Shown: positions 15,567-23,218, counted from the stretch's first letter. The stretch is 35,311 bases of DNA from Planctomycetes bacterium UBA2386 (GCA_002343845.1 DDSQ01000188.1:1-35311); one strand, 5' to 3'. The notes: generated from the letters alone by a model not told the origin. Translations and numbers: made by a program.

Positions 15567-16262
15567 CTACGCGCCGGCGAAGTAGATCGCGTTCACTTCG
15601 GGCGCGTCGAGCAGCGGGTTGTCGAAGCGCACCTCCTCGACGCTGGCGACCGAGAACGCCTTCTGCAGGCGCGCCGTGACCTCCGCTTCCGCCGGCAGGC
15701 TGGTCCAGAGGGCGAAGACGCCGCCCGGCCGCAGGCTGCGGGCCGCCGACGCCAGTCCGGCGACCGAGTAGAACGACGCGTGGCCTTCGTCGAGCAGGTG
15801 GATCGGCGAGTCGTCGATGTCGATCAGGATCGCGTCGTAGCGGTGGCCGCCGCCGGCCTGCAGCAGGTGCAGGCAATCGCCTTCGATGAACCTGCAGCGA
15901 GGCTCGTGGCAGAGGGTGGTGCCGAGCGGCACGAGCCCGCGCCGGTGCCAGCCGATCACTTCGGGCAGGCGTTCGACGACGTCGACCGCTGCGACGCGAG
16001 AATCGGCGAGTGCGGCGGCGGCCGTGTAGCCGAGCCCCAGTCCGCCGACCAGCACGTGCAGGCCGCTGCCGGCCACCCGCGCCAGCGCGCGCGTCGCCAG
16101 TTCCCGTTCGCTGGTCGTGTTCAGGCTCGACATCAGGAAGCGTCCGGCGAGCTTGACCTCGTAGATCCACTCGTCGGGTCGGGAGACGGGGCGGCGCCGC
16201 CGCAGGATCAGCTCGCCGAGTTCGGTCGAGCAGCAGTCGAGTTCTTCGAACGTCTTGGCCAT
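15567..16262 (-). CDS. Spermidine-synthase-like SAM-binding protein
   Basis: The protein has 231 residues from the ATG at 16262, 8 nt after the preceding stop; a GTG at 16310 would overlap that gene by 40 nt and is less likely. It has a SpeE-type Rossmann core: LHVLVGGLGLGYTA replaces the usual GGGDG loop, then VDVVERLPEVI, CRFIEGDCLHLL (acidic base-binding loop), AILIDIDDSP and LRPGGVFALWTS. True spermidine synthases have two Asp in gate and active-site loops that deprotonate putrescine; IDIDDSP may supply one, but the GLGLG loop suggests a divergent relative, such as those often annotated spermidine synthase in environmental genomes. Substrate unknown. It is probably co-transcribed with the membrane glycosyltransferase upstream. 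Confidence 0.78.
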   Translation of the reverse strand: MAKTFEELDCCSTELGELILRRRRPVSRPDEWIYEVKLAGRFLMSSLNTTSERELATRALARVAGSGLHVLVGGLGLGYTAAAALADSRVAAVDVVERLPEVIGWHRRGLVPLGTTLCHEPRCRFIEGDCLHLLQAGGGHRYDAILIDIDDSPIHLLDEGHASFYSVAGLASAARSLRPGGVFALWTSLPAEAEVTARLQKAFSVASVEEVRFDNPLLDAPEVNAIYFAGA

Positions 16263-16270
16263 CGGACCGG

Positions 16271-18181
16271 TCAGCGCCCGGATCGTTGCTGCCGGATCCG
16301 CGCCCACCACTCGGCTTCGATCGCGCGGATGCGTTCGGCGGTCATCGGTGTCTTGCGAGGTCGCACCGTCGCCACGCCGCCGACGAAGTTCTCGATGTTG
16401 GGTTCGAACGCTTCGAAGTACCCCGGCGGCGGCGCGTGTTCGTGGGCCATCAGCCGGCCCGACGGCAGCAGGTCGCGCATCTCGACGAGAACGGCGATCG
16501 GCACGCGGCCCGGCTCGGTTTGCAGCAGGTCCATCATGTAGTGCGCAAGCAGAGCGGCACCGGAAGCGGAAGGCCCGGCGTCGACGGCCGTCGCGAGGGC
16601 CTCGCGCAGTTCGCGCAGATCGAGCGCGCCGTCACGGTTGCCGTCGGCGGCCGTCGCAGCCGCCTGCAGCTTCTCCTCCGTCAATTCCGGGCGGAACTGC
16701 GGCGGCGTTCGCGCGACGACCCAGTCGTTGAGGCCGAAGTGGTCGAGGATCACGCAGTCGGGCACGCGGTACGCTGGCAGGCCGACGGCGCCCGTGGCGA
16801 ACATCGGGAACGGCTTCGCCGACTCGGGCACGGTGAGCGTGTGCGGGAAGACCTCGGAGTAGACCGAGAACATCCAGCGATGGTGGGCGACGCGCAGCCC
16901 GATGTAGCGCGAGAACAACCAGGCCTGCTGGCGGTCGAACCATCGCGTCAGTGGCTGCGCGAACGCCGGCGCGTGCGGTGCCACCGCCGCGAGTCCCGGC
17001 GTCGTGGCGTGACGCTGCCAGGCGAGGTGCATCCAGCCCGCCGAACCCGCCGCGGCCAGCAGCACCGCGGTCGCCAGCGGCAACCTCGGTCCGTTGGCGA
17101 CTCGAGCGACCGCCGCGACGCAGGCGAGCGTCGCCAGCGGCACGAGGAAGGCGAGCACGCGGTACTCGAAATGGTCGCCGCCGGCGGCCAGCGTGTAGTA
17201 GCCGGCGTTGAACGCCGCGGTTCCTGCTGCGACCACGGCCGGCAGGTGGTCGGCGATCGTGCGCGCGCAGGCGCGCAAACGACGCAGCTGCGCCAACAGG
17301 CAGAGGCCGAGGATCGGTGGCCACGCCCAGGCGCCGTTCTCGAGCGCGAAGCACGCGAAGTAACGCAGCCCGGCCTCCGGCCACGCTTCGTTGACCTTCG
17401 CGAAGTAGGTGTTGGGCAGCCACTCGCCGTAGTAGGCGCGTCGCCACAGCAGGTGGGCCACGACCAGCAGCAGCGGCGACAGGGACGCGAGCGTGCGGGT
17501 TCGCAACTGCCCGGCGCGCAGGAGCGAGCAGAGTGCGGCGAACGCGGTCGCGGCGACCAGTGGTAGGCCATCGGGCCGCGTCAGCGCCGCGAACGCCGCC
17601 AGCGCCGACCAGATCGCGAGCCAGCCTGGGCCGCGGCGTTCCGGCGCCCGGAACGCATGCAGCACCCAGCCGAGCAGGAACACGTTCGACAACGCCGTGT
17701 CGAGCCCGCTCGACATCCACTGCAAGAACGTGCGGTTGCCGACGATCACGACCAGTGCGCCGACCACGACCACCATCGGTACGCGCGCACCGTCGCGCCG
17801 GCACATGCGCATCGCCGCCGCCGCGACGATCAGGACCTGAACGACGCCGCAGGCGATCAGGAACGGATTGGCCGCGAGATCCGGGGGCTGGCCGAACCAG
17901 CTCCACAGCGCCCACAGCACCAGCACCCACAGGAAACCGCCGCCCTCGACCGGTCGGAACGGCTCCGGGTTCCACACCAGGCCGTGCCCGGCATGCGCGT
18001 TCGCCACGTAACGGAAGTGGATGAACGCGTCGTCGCACAGGAACGCGAGCTGTGCTGCGCCGATCGCGGCGACGACGGCGAAGGCGACCACGATGCCGCG
18101 GCGAAGCCATGGCGCCGTGGCGTCAGGCTGGCTGGCGAGAGGGGACTGCACGGCGCGCGGATCATGCGGATCGAATCCCAC
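16271..18181 (-). CDS. GT-C-like membrane glycosyltransferase with a C-terminal EF-hand loop
   Basis: The protein has 636 residues from a GTG at 18181; a second GTG ten codons later is possible. After the first span comes FLCDDAFIHFRYVANAHAGH and then GLVWNPEPFRPVEGG. This DD-x-FI-x-FRY / G-GLVWNP / VEG pattern occurs in GT-C enzymes related to mycobacterial AftB, where the Asp pair is catalytic. About ten membrane spans follow, with LTRPDGL in a loop. The soluble C-terminal part (about 430-636) contains DGNRDGALDLRE at 513-524, a complete canonical EF-hand calcium loop (D1, N3, D5, D9, E12). The likely job is transfer of a lipid-linked sugar to an envelope acceptor on the outer face. The gene sits 8 nt before the spermidine-synthase-like gene. 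Confidence 0.75.
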   Translation of the reverse strand: MGFDPHDPRAVQSPLASQPDATAPWLRRGIVVAFAVVAAIGAAQLAFLCDDAFIHFRYVANAHAGHGLVWNPEPFRPVEGGGFLWVLVLWALWSWFGQPPDLAANPFLIACGVVQVLIVAAAAMRMCRRDGARVPMVVVVGALVVIVGNRTFLQWMSSGLDTALSNVFLLGWVLHAFRAPERRGPGWLAIWSALAAFAALTRPDGLPLVAATAFAALCSLLRAGQLRTRTLASLSPLLLVVAHLLWRRAYYGEWLPNTYFAKVNEAWPEAGLRYFACFALENGAWAWPPILGLCLLAQLRRLRACARTIADHLPAVVAAGTAAFNAGYYTLAAGGDHFEYRVLAFLVPLATLACVAAVARVANGPRLPLATAVLLAAAGSAGWMHLAWQRHATTPGLAAVAPHAPAFAQPLTRWFDRQQAWLFSRYIGLRVAHHRWMFSVYSEVFPHTLTVPESAKPFPMFATGAVGLPAYRVPDCVILDHFGLNDWVVARTPPQFRPELTEEKLQAAATAADGNRDGALDLRELREALATAVDAGPSASGAALLAHYMMDLLQTEPGRVPIAVLVEMRDLLPSGRLMAHEHAPPPGYFEAFEPNIENFVGGVATVRPRKTPMTAERIRAIEAEWWARIRQQRSGR

Positions 18182-18308
18182 TCGGGGAAGGGCGGCGCGG
18201 CGCGGCGACGATCCGCTCCGAAGGGCCGCTGCCGTCGCGCCGTCGGTCGAGTCCGCGCGTCACTTCGGGACGGCGACCGGTCGTGCGCGCGGCGCGGCGG
18301 CGCCGTTC

Positions 18309-18836
18309 CTACGTTGCCGCTGCGTCCGACACCAGGATCTGGCCACTGCCGGCATCGCCGCCATACAGCTCGGCGATGCGCTGCATCCGGTAGCGGAAGA
18401 TGCGCAGTACGTCGGGGAGCACGAACCAGCGGGTCAGCAGCGGCGACAGCGGCCCGCCGCCGACCTCGAACTCGACGTGGTCGCTGAGCACCGTGCCGCC
18501 GTCCAGCGGTTCGAACGTGTGCACGTGGTACCAGCGTTTGTACGGGCCACGTTCCTGTTCGTCGGCGAAGGCGTGCGGTGGATCCCAGCGGGCGATGCGC
18601 GTGCGCCAGCGCATGGGCAACCCTCGCACCGACAACCGGTAGTCGATGCGCGTGCCGACGCGCATGGCGATCGGCGGCGGCGTCAGGATCTGGAACCGCA
18701 CGAAGGGCGGCACCAGCCTCGGCAGGTTGTGCGCGTTGGCGAAGAACGGCCAGACTTCCGCCGGCCCCGCCGCCACCCAGATCGACGAGCGCAGCGTGCG
18801 TACGCGAGTACGGCTGCCGAGCGCCGACGGCGTCAT
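18309..18836 (-). CDS. SRPBCC (START-like) ligand-binding protein
   Basis: The protein has 175 residues from the ATG at 18836, whose first bases overlap the stop of the SOUL gene (ATGA). The pattern is that of polyketide-cyclase/dehydrase-like SRPBCC proteins: RSSIWVAAGPAEVWPFFANAHNLPRLVPPFVRFQI at the N-terminus, RIARWDPPHAFADEQERGPY, then HVHTFEPLDGGTVLSDHVEFEV and a long C-terminal helix (RIFRYRMQRIAELYG). The fold makes a deep hydrophobic pocket for lipids, polyketides or other small ligands. No catalytic residue is obvious. It is the last gene of the fasciclin-sigma-RskA-SOUL set and is translationally coupled to the SOUL gene. Confidence 0.85.
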   Translation of the reverse strand: MTPSALGSRTRVRTLRSSIWVAAGPAEVWPFFANAHNLPRLVPPFVRFQILTPPPIAMRVGTRIDYRLSVRGLPMRWRTRIARWDPPHAFADEQERGPYKRWYHVHTFEPLDGGTVLSDHVEFEVGGGPLSPLLTRWFVLPDVLRIFRYRMQRIAELYGGDAGSGQILVSDAAAT

Positions 18837-19678
18837 ACCGACTCCCGCAGGCGTGCCTTGGCGGTGCGTTGGACCGGGATCTGCACCTCGTAGCAGCGTT
18901 TCGCCGCGCCCACCGTGGGACTGTTGTAGCCCATCACGCGAAGCGCGCCCGTCGCCTGCCATTCCGGATTCGCGGCCAGCCAGGATTCGAGTCGCTGCTG
19001 CAACTCGGCGATGCGGCCCGGCTGGTCGTAGCCGCGCGCGCCGATCGTCAACACCGTGACGGCTGGGACGTCGACGACTTCGACCGACCCGTCCTTGCCC
19101 GGCTTGCCGATGTCCGTCGAGCCGTAGAGGAACGCCATCGAGTTCTGCCGCAGGCGATCGCCGTCGTTCCGGTAGTCGATCTGCACCGGAGTGGTCATCG
19201 CGATCTCGTTGCTCTCGATGTGCCGGAACAGCGGCATGAAGGCACCGAACGAACCGCCCTTCATGCCCGTGCGCACCATGCGGTAGGTCGGGTAGCTCCG
19301 CAGCTCGACTTCCTCGAGCACCGAGAACCCGGGCACGCCGGCCGGCAACTCGGCTTCGACGACCGGCTCGAACCGAAGGTCGCTTCGCAGATCTGCGACG
19401 GCCGCCGCGAGGCTGGCAGGGCGGCTGTGCGAACGTCGCAGTTCGTCGGCAACGGCACGCGCGGCGGAACCGAACGGCAGGCACTCCGCAGCGGTCGCCA
19501 CGGCGGCGCGCAGCCGAGCGACACCACCGTGACCGTGGTCCGCCGCGAACGCCTGGAGCCCGAAGTCGAGCATGGCGGCGGCCGTGTTGCGTGCCGGCAG
19601 ATCCGCCGCTTCGAACAGGCGAAGCTGGGCGGGGGCCGCGGCGGTCAGCAGGCAGACGGCGAACGCGAGGCGCATCAT
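18833..19678 (-). CDS. Exported SOUL-family heme-binding protein
   Basis: The protein has 281 residues. The signal peptide is MMRLAFAVCLLTAAAPAQ; the second Met could also start it. A helical N-terminal region (about 20-100) precedes the SOUL domain (PF04832), visible as FSVLEEVELRSYPTYRMVRTG, GSFGAFMPLFRHIESNEIAMTTPVQID, MAFLYGSTD and ALRVMGYNSPTVGAAKRCYEV. The EIAMTTPV block is the family hallmark. SOUL/HBP proteins bind heme or tetrapyrroles with weak or variable axial ligation, and roles in heme trafficking or buffering are proposed. Here the protein is probably periplasmic. It follows the anti-sigma gene by 45 nt and overlaps the SRPBCC start, so it looks like part of the sigma operon, perhaps a regulon output that handles tetrapyrroles. 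Confidence 0.88.
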   Translation of the reverse strand: MMRLAFAVCLLTAAAPAQLRLFEAADLPARNTAAAMLDFGLQAFAADHGHGGVARLRAAVATAAECLPFGSAARAVADELRRSHSRPASLAAAVADLRSDLRFEPVVEAELPAGVPGFSVLEEVELRSYPTYRMVRTGMKGGSFGAFMPLFRHIESNEIAMTTPVQIDYRNDGDRLRQNSMAFLYGSTDIGKPGKDGSVEVVDVPAVTVLTIGARGYDQPGRIAELQQRLESWLAANPEWQATGALRVMGYNSPTVGAAKRCYEVQIPVQRTAKARLRESV

Positions 19679-19723
19679 GCGCGCGCATTCGCAGCGTGCC
19701 CGGCTACGGATGCACTGCGATGG

Positions 19724-20494
19724 TCAGGGCCGTGCGACGGCGACCACGTGCTCCTGGGCCGAAACCACGACGCCATCCGCGGCTTCGATGGTCAGCACGA
19801 AGGCGGCTGGCTGCTGCACGGGCAGCTTGGCGCCGATGGGCACCACGAACTCCCTGCCCGCGGGGCCGGGTTCGAGCCGACCACCATCGACCGGCGGACC
19901 CGTTCGGGCGGCGTCCACGATCCACAGCTGGTAGCAATGGCCGGCATCGAGCGGAGGCAGGCCGTTGAGTCGCAGGAAGCCTGCCTGCGTGGAAGGACTC
20001 CAGACGACGTCGCCGTGCACGTCGCCACGGCGCGGGCTCGGGCCGGGCGTCCATTCGCATCGCACCAAGCCTGACGGGGTGGCGAGCAGTTCCGCGCGCG
20101 CCAGTTCCGGCGGCTGCGCCGCCCGCGGCGTCCGCCACAGCGCGAGCACCACCGTGACCAGGGCGGCCAAGAGCCACGGCGCCAGGAACTGGACGACCTT
20201 GCGCGGTCGCTCGGAGATCGCCGACTGCGGGCTGTTCGTTTGGGCGGCGAAGAAGGCGAGCGCATCGTCGCGCAGGCGGGTGGCGAGTGGGCTCGGGGTC
20301 GGCGCCGGCGTGGGGCCGTTGGCGAACTCCGCCATGGCGACCAACGCAGCCGAGCGTTCCAGCGCGGCGAACTCCGCCGCCGCGGTCGGATCGCGCAGCA
20401 GGGCCTCGAAGGCAGCCTGGTCCGGTCCCTCGAGCGCGCCGAGGGCTCCGTCGACCAGCAGCTGGTCACGCCGCGACAAGACGGACTGGTTCAT
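19724..20494 (-). CDS. RskA-type membrane anti-sigma factor
   Basis: The protein has 256 residues. Its ATG overlaps the sigma-factor stop (ATGA). The N-terminal cytoplasmic part (1-100) begins LSRRDQLLVDGALGALEGPDQAAFEALL, the helical anti-sigma start typical of RskA proteins; no HxxxCxxC zinc motif is present. One membrane span covers 103-120 (FLAPWLLAALVTVVLALW). The outer domain (about 125-256) is RskA-like: GDVVWSPSTQAGFLRLNGLPPLDAGHCYQLWIVD, then GREFVVPIGAKLP and FVLTIEAADGVVV, matching the beta-sandwich of PF10099. In the family such proteins hold the ECF sigma factor inactive until regulated proteolysis of the outer domain frees it. The signal here is unknown. Confidence 0.9.
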   Translation of the reverse strand: MNQSVLSRRDQLLVDGALGALEGPDQAAFEALLRDPTAAAEFAALERSAALVAMAEFANGPTPAPTPSPLATRLRDDALAFFAAQTNSPQSAISERPRKVVQFLAPWLLAALVTVVLALWRTPRAAQPPELARAELLATPSGLVRCEWTPGPSPRRGDVHGDVVWSPSTQAGFLRLNGLPPLDAGHCYQLWIVDAARTGPPVDGGRLEPGPAGREFVVPIGAKLPVQQPAAFVLTIEAADGVVVSAQEHVVAVARP

Positions 20495-21042
20495 CGAGCG
20501 CCCCCCGGGTCGTCCGCTTTGACGCCGAGCATCTCCCGAAGCCGCAACAGCCCGCGCCGCGCGTGGCTCTTGACGGTGCCCAGCGGGATGCCGATGGAGC
20601 TCGCGATCTCCTCGTGCGTCCGGCCCTGCCCCAAGGACAACTGGAGGACCTCGCGCTGCTCGGGCTTGAGCTGGTCGAGCGCGTTCTGCGCGATCGCCGC
20701 CGCTTCGCGCAGCTCGACGGAAGTGTCCTCCTCGGACGCCAGCATGGCGGGATCCTCGAGCGACTGTGCGGCCGGACGCACCGTGGCGCGGCGGACGCGG
20801 TCGACCAGGCGTCGGCGAGCGATCGTCGTGACGAACGTCGTCTCGCTGCCGAGCGTCGCGTCGTAGCGGTGCGCACTGCGCCAGACGTCGAGGAAGATGT
20901 CCTGCACTGCGTCCTCGGCGTCTTCCGCGTTGCGCAACACGCGCCGAGCCAGTCCGTGCACCATGCCCGTGTGGCGGCGCAGAAACTCACTGACCGCGGG
21001 CATGTCACCACGAGCGATGCGGGGCAGGAGGGCTGGCTGCAT
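20491..21042 (-). CDS. ECF-type RNA polymerase sigma factor
   Basis: The protein has 183 residues from the ATG at 21042. A GTG at 21117 would add 25 residues but would put a 12-bp hairpin inside the coding region, so ATG is preferred. Region 2 is LARRVLRNAEDAEDAVQDIFLDVWRSAHRYD with TFVTTIARRRLVDRVRR. Region 4 is LDQLKPEQREVLQLSLGQGRTHEEIASSIGIPLGTVKSHARRGLLRLREML, a helix-turn-helix that reads the -35. Regions 1.1 and 3 are absent, as in ECF (group 4) factors. The adjacent RskA-like gene is its presumed partner, and the fasciclin gene upstream is a likely target by analogy with mycobacterial SigK, which drives mpt70 and mpt83. Confidence 0.92.
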   Translation of the reverse strand: MQPALLPRIARGDMPAVSEFLRRHTGMVHGLARRVLRNAEDAEDAVQDIFLDVWRSAHRYDATLGSETTFVTTIARRRLVDRVRRATVRPAAQSLEDPAMLASEEDTSVELREAAAIAQNALDQLKPEQREVLQLSLGQGRTHEEIASSIGIPLGTVKSHARRGLLRLREMLGVKADDPGGAR

Positions 21043-21052
21043 GAAGACGGGC

Positions 21053-21085
21053 GCCTCGACTGCGCGTTCTACTCGCAGTCGAGGC
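21053..21085. promoter_or_regulatory. 12-bp perfect hairpin between fasciclin and sigma genes
   Basis: Positions 21053-21064 (GCCTCGACTGCG) are perfectly complementary to 21074-21085 (CGCAGTCGAGGC) around a 9-nt loop. On the transcribed strand it lies 45 nt after the fasciclin stop and 10 nt before the sigma ATG. No T-run follows, so it may be an mRNA processing or stability element, an attenuator, or an operator dyad. Confidence 0.6.
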
Positions 21086-21130
21086 CATGTGCTCGTGCCG
21101 TGTTCGCTCGTGGTCACCGAACCAGGGGGT

Positions 21131-22036
21131 TCAGCGGGGCAGGATCACGCTGTCGATGACGTGGATGACACCGTTGCCGGCAATCACGTCGGTGGCGACC
21201 ACGTTTGCGCCCTGGACCATGACCTTGCCGTCGCGGACTTCGATCGGCACTTCGCTGCCCTGCAGGGTCTTCGCGCTCTTCAGGGTCACGACGTCCGCAG
21301 CCTTCACGCGGCCGGCGACGACGTGGAACTTGAGGATCCCGGCGAGCTTCTCCTTGTTCTCCGGCTTCAGCAGATCAGCGATCGTGTCCTTGCCGAGCTT
21401 CGCGAAGGCGTCGTCGGTGGGCGCGAAGATCGTGAACGGGCCGCCGTTGGCAAGCGTGTCGGCGAGGCCAGCGGCCGTGGCCGCGGTCAGCAGCGTCTGG
21501 AACTTGCCCGCCTTCGCCGCGGTCGCGACGAGGTTGTCCGGCGGCAGCAGGACGGAGTCGATGACGTGGATCGTGCCGTTGCTCGCGGTGACGTCGGTGG
21601 CGACGACCTTGGCGTTGCCGATGGTGACGCCGTCCTTGCCGGCGTTCACGGCGAGGCCCGAGCCCTGCACCGTGTTCAGTTCCTTCATCGCCACGACCTT
21701 CGCAGCGGGGAGGTCCGCAGCGACGACGTGGTACGTCAGGATCGCGGTCAGCTTGGCCTTGTTCTCGGGCTTCAGCAGATCCGTGATCGTCGCCGTGCCG
21801 AGCTTGGCAAACGCCTCGTCGGTGGGGGCGAACACCGTGAACGGGCCCTTGCCCTGCAGCGTGCCGACGAGATCGGCGGCCTTCACGGCAGCGACCAGCG
21901 TCTTGAAGTTGCCGGCGGCCACGGCGGTGGCCACGAGGTCCTTGTCCGTCCTGCCGTGCGCCGCGTCGGCGGGCGCCTGGGCGCAGAGGGGAAGGGCGAT
22001 GGCGAAGGTCAGGGTCGGAATCAGTCGAATGGTCAT
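21131..22036 (-). CDS. Secreted protein with two fasciclin (FAS1) domains
   Basis: The protein has 301 residues. The signal peptide is MTIRLIPTLTFAIALPLCAQ. Two tandem FAS1 domains follow (about 30-165 and 167-301). Each has the H1 motif (GPFTVFAPTDEAFAKL and GPFTIFAPTDDAFAKL), LLKPENKxKL, the xHVV strand (ILTYHVVA, ILKFHVVA) and the H2 motif (TIHVIDSVLLP, VIHVIDSVILP). The copies are similar enough to indicate a recent internal duplication. FAS1 domains mediate adhesion and ligand or cofactor binding; in mycobacteria MPT70 and MPT83 are FAS1 proteins controlled by SigK/RskA. The gene is upstream of the sigma gene on the same strand with an 88-nt gap holding the hairpin at 21053-21085, and divergent from the B12-sensor gene 109 nt away. 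Confidence 0.93.
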   Translation of the reverse strand: MTIRLIPTLTFAIALPLCAQAPADAAHGRTDKDLVATAVAAGNFKTLVAAVKAADLVGTLQGKGPFTVFAPTDEAFAKLGTATITDLLKPENKAKLTAILTYHVVAADLPAAKVVAMKELNTVQGSGLAVNAGKDGVTIGNAKVVATDVTASNGTIHVIDSVLLPPDNLVATAAKAGKFQTLLTAATAAGLADTLANGGPFTIFAPTDDAFAKLGKDTIADLLKPENKEKLAGILKFHVVAGRVKAADVVTLKSAKTLQGSEVPIEVRDGKVMVQGANVVATDVIAGNGVIHVIDSVILPR

Positions 22037-22076
22037 GAGGTTTTCGGGGTTGATGGCAGGTCCGACGCGCTGTTCG

Positions 22077-22086
22077 TCGCATGCGA
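22077..22086. promoter_or_regulatory. 10-bp palindrome in the divergent fasciclin / B12-sensor promoter region
   Basis: TCGCATGCGA is a perfect palindrome 40 nt from the fasciclin ATG and 59 nt from the B12-protein ATG. With a one-base bulge the symmetry extends to flanking TTC/GAA. It may be an operator; chance occurrence is also possible. Confidence 0.3.
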
Positions 22087-22111
22087 GAATCTGGATGCAC
22101 CACGATCGGTC

Positions 22112-22139
22112 TTGTCGTTGCCTGCGGCCGTGGCACAGT
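22112..22139 (+). promoter_or_regulatory. Candidate leaderless promoter of the B12-binding protein gene
   Basis: TTGTCG at 22112-22117 is separated by 16 nt from CACAGT at 22134-22139, which lies exactly 6 nt before the ATG at 22146. The layout matches the 6-nt hexamer-to-ATG spacing seen at 14597, 15525 and 34841. Confidence 0.4.
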
Positions 22140-22145
22140 GCGGCG

Positions 22146-23210
22146 ATGCCAGCCGTCGACCGTTTCGCCGCGAGCCTGATGCGTCAGGGCGCCCTCGCCT
22201 GCGCCCGCGACACCGTCGAGGTCATGCGGCGTGATGCCGCCGAGCTGCTCGCGCGCGGCGTGCCGGAGACGTTCGCCGATCCGGTCGAGGACACGCGGGT
22301 GCGGATCCTCACCCTGGCCGAAGCGATCGACGTGGATCGCACGGCGTTGTTCACCCACCAGGTGGCGTGGTACCGCACTGCGCTGGCGTACCGCGGTGTC
22401 GACGACGGCTATCTGCCGGCGAACTTGCGCGCGTTGGGCGCAGCGCTGGCGATGGCGCTGCCGCCCGAATGCGTGCCGTTGGTGCAGCGGCACCTGGCCG
22501 CGGCCGAAGCGACGTTGCGCGCAGCACCTGGCGAGCTGCCGAGTTGGTTGGCCGGAGTCGGCACCCTGCGTGGCGAGGCCCGTCGATTCGTGCTGGCGTT
22601 GCTCGAGAACCGTGGTGCCGATGCGATCGCCCTGGTGTTGCGGCTGCATGCCGACGGAGTGCCCGCGGTCGACCTGCACGAGCATGTGCTGATGCTGGCG
22701 ATGCGCGAAATCGGCCGGATGTGGCTGATGGCCGAGATTCCGATCGCCGACGAGCACTTCGCCTCGCGCGTGGTCGAGGCTTGCATCGAACGCCTGGCGG
22801 CAGATTCGAAGCCCGTGCCGCCTACCGGGCGGAAGGTGCTGTCGTTCGCCGTGGGGGGCGACCAGCACGGGCTGCCGATCCGGTTCGTCGCCGAGCGGTT
22901 CGTCATGCGCGGCCACGAAGTGTGGCATCTCGGCGCCGACATGCCGGCCAGCGACCTCGAGTGGATGCTGCAGGATCGCCAGGTCGATCTCGTCGCGTGT
23001 GGTGCGTCGATGGTGCTGCACCTGGGCAGTGCCCGCGCGACGATCGAGCGATTCCGTGCGTCGTCGGGAGATCGTTGTCCGCCGATCCTGATCGGCGGGG
23101 CGCCGTTCGCCGTGGTCCCCGACCTCCACCAGGTGCTCGGCGCCGATGCCGGTGCTGGCGACGCGGCGACCGCGCTGGCTCGCGGCGAAGCGCTCATGCG
23201 CCGCGGGTGA
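22146..23210 (+). CDS. Cobalamin-binding sensor protein with CarH-type W-X9-EH motif
   Basis: The protein has 354 residues from the ATG at 22146. Residues 1-140 are helical and unrecognised; they replace the MerR-type DNA-binding domain of CarH/LitR. Residues about 143-217 are the four-helix B12 cap: GADAIALVLRLHADG, VDLHEHVLMLAMREIGRMW, then W193-X9-E203-H204, which matches the adenosyl-contacting W/EH signature of CarH photoreceptors. Residues 228-354 are the Rossmann B12 domain: VGGDQHGLP has Asp239-x-His241, the usual lower-ligand His, but Pro replaces the Gly of DxHxxG; GHEVWHLGADMP and ILIGGAPF follow. The CarH His directly after the Trp is Leu194 here, so the light-state bis-His adduct may not form. 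It probably senses adenosylcobalamin or light and signals by protein contact. Confidence 0.85.
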   Translation: MPAVDRFAASLMRQGALACARDTVEVMRRDAAELLARGVPETFADPVEDTRVRILTLAEAIDVDRTALFTHQVAWYRTALAYRGVDDGYLPANLRALGAALAMALPPECVPLVQRHLAAAEATLRAAPGELPSWLAGVGTLRGEARRFVLALLENRGADAIALVLRLHADGVPAVDLHEHVLMLAMREIGRMWLMAEIPIADEHFASRVVEACIERLAADSKPVPPTGRKVLSFAVGGDQHGLPIRFVAERFVMRGHEVWHLGADMPASDLEWMLQDRQVDLVACGASMVLHLGSARATIERFRASSGDRCPPILIGGAPFAVVPDLHQVLGADAGAGDAATALARGEALMRRG

Positions 23211-23218
23211 GTCCCGGC

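Noticed and set aside
16263..16310. Longer start (GTG 16310) for the spermidine-synthase-like gene
   Set aside because: It would overlap the upstream gene by 40 nt and adds residues without similarity; the ATG at 16262 gives 8-nt spacing.
21043..21117. Upstream GTG start for the sigma factor
   Set aside because: The extra 25 residues show no sigma homology by eye and would place the 12-bp hairpin inside the coding region.
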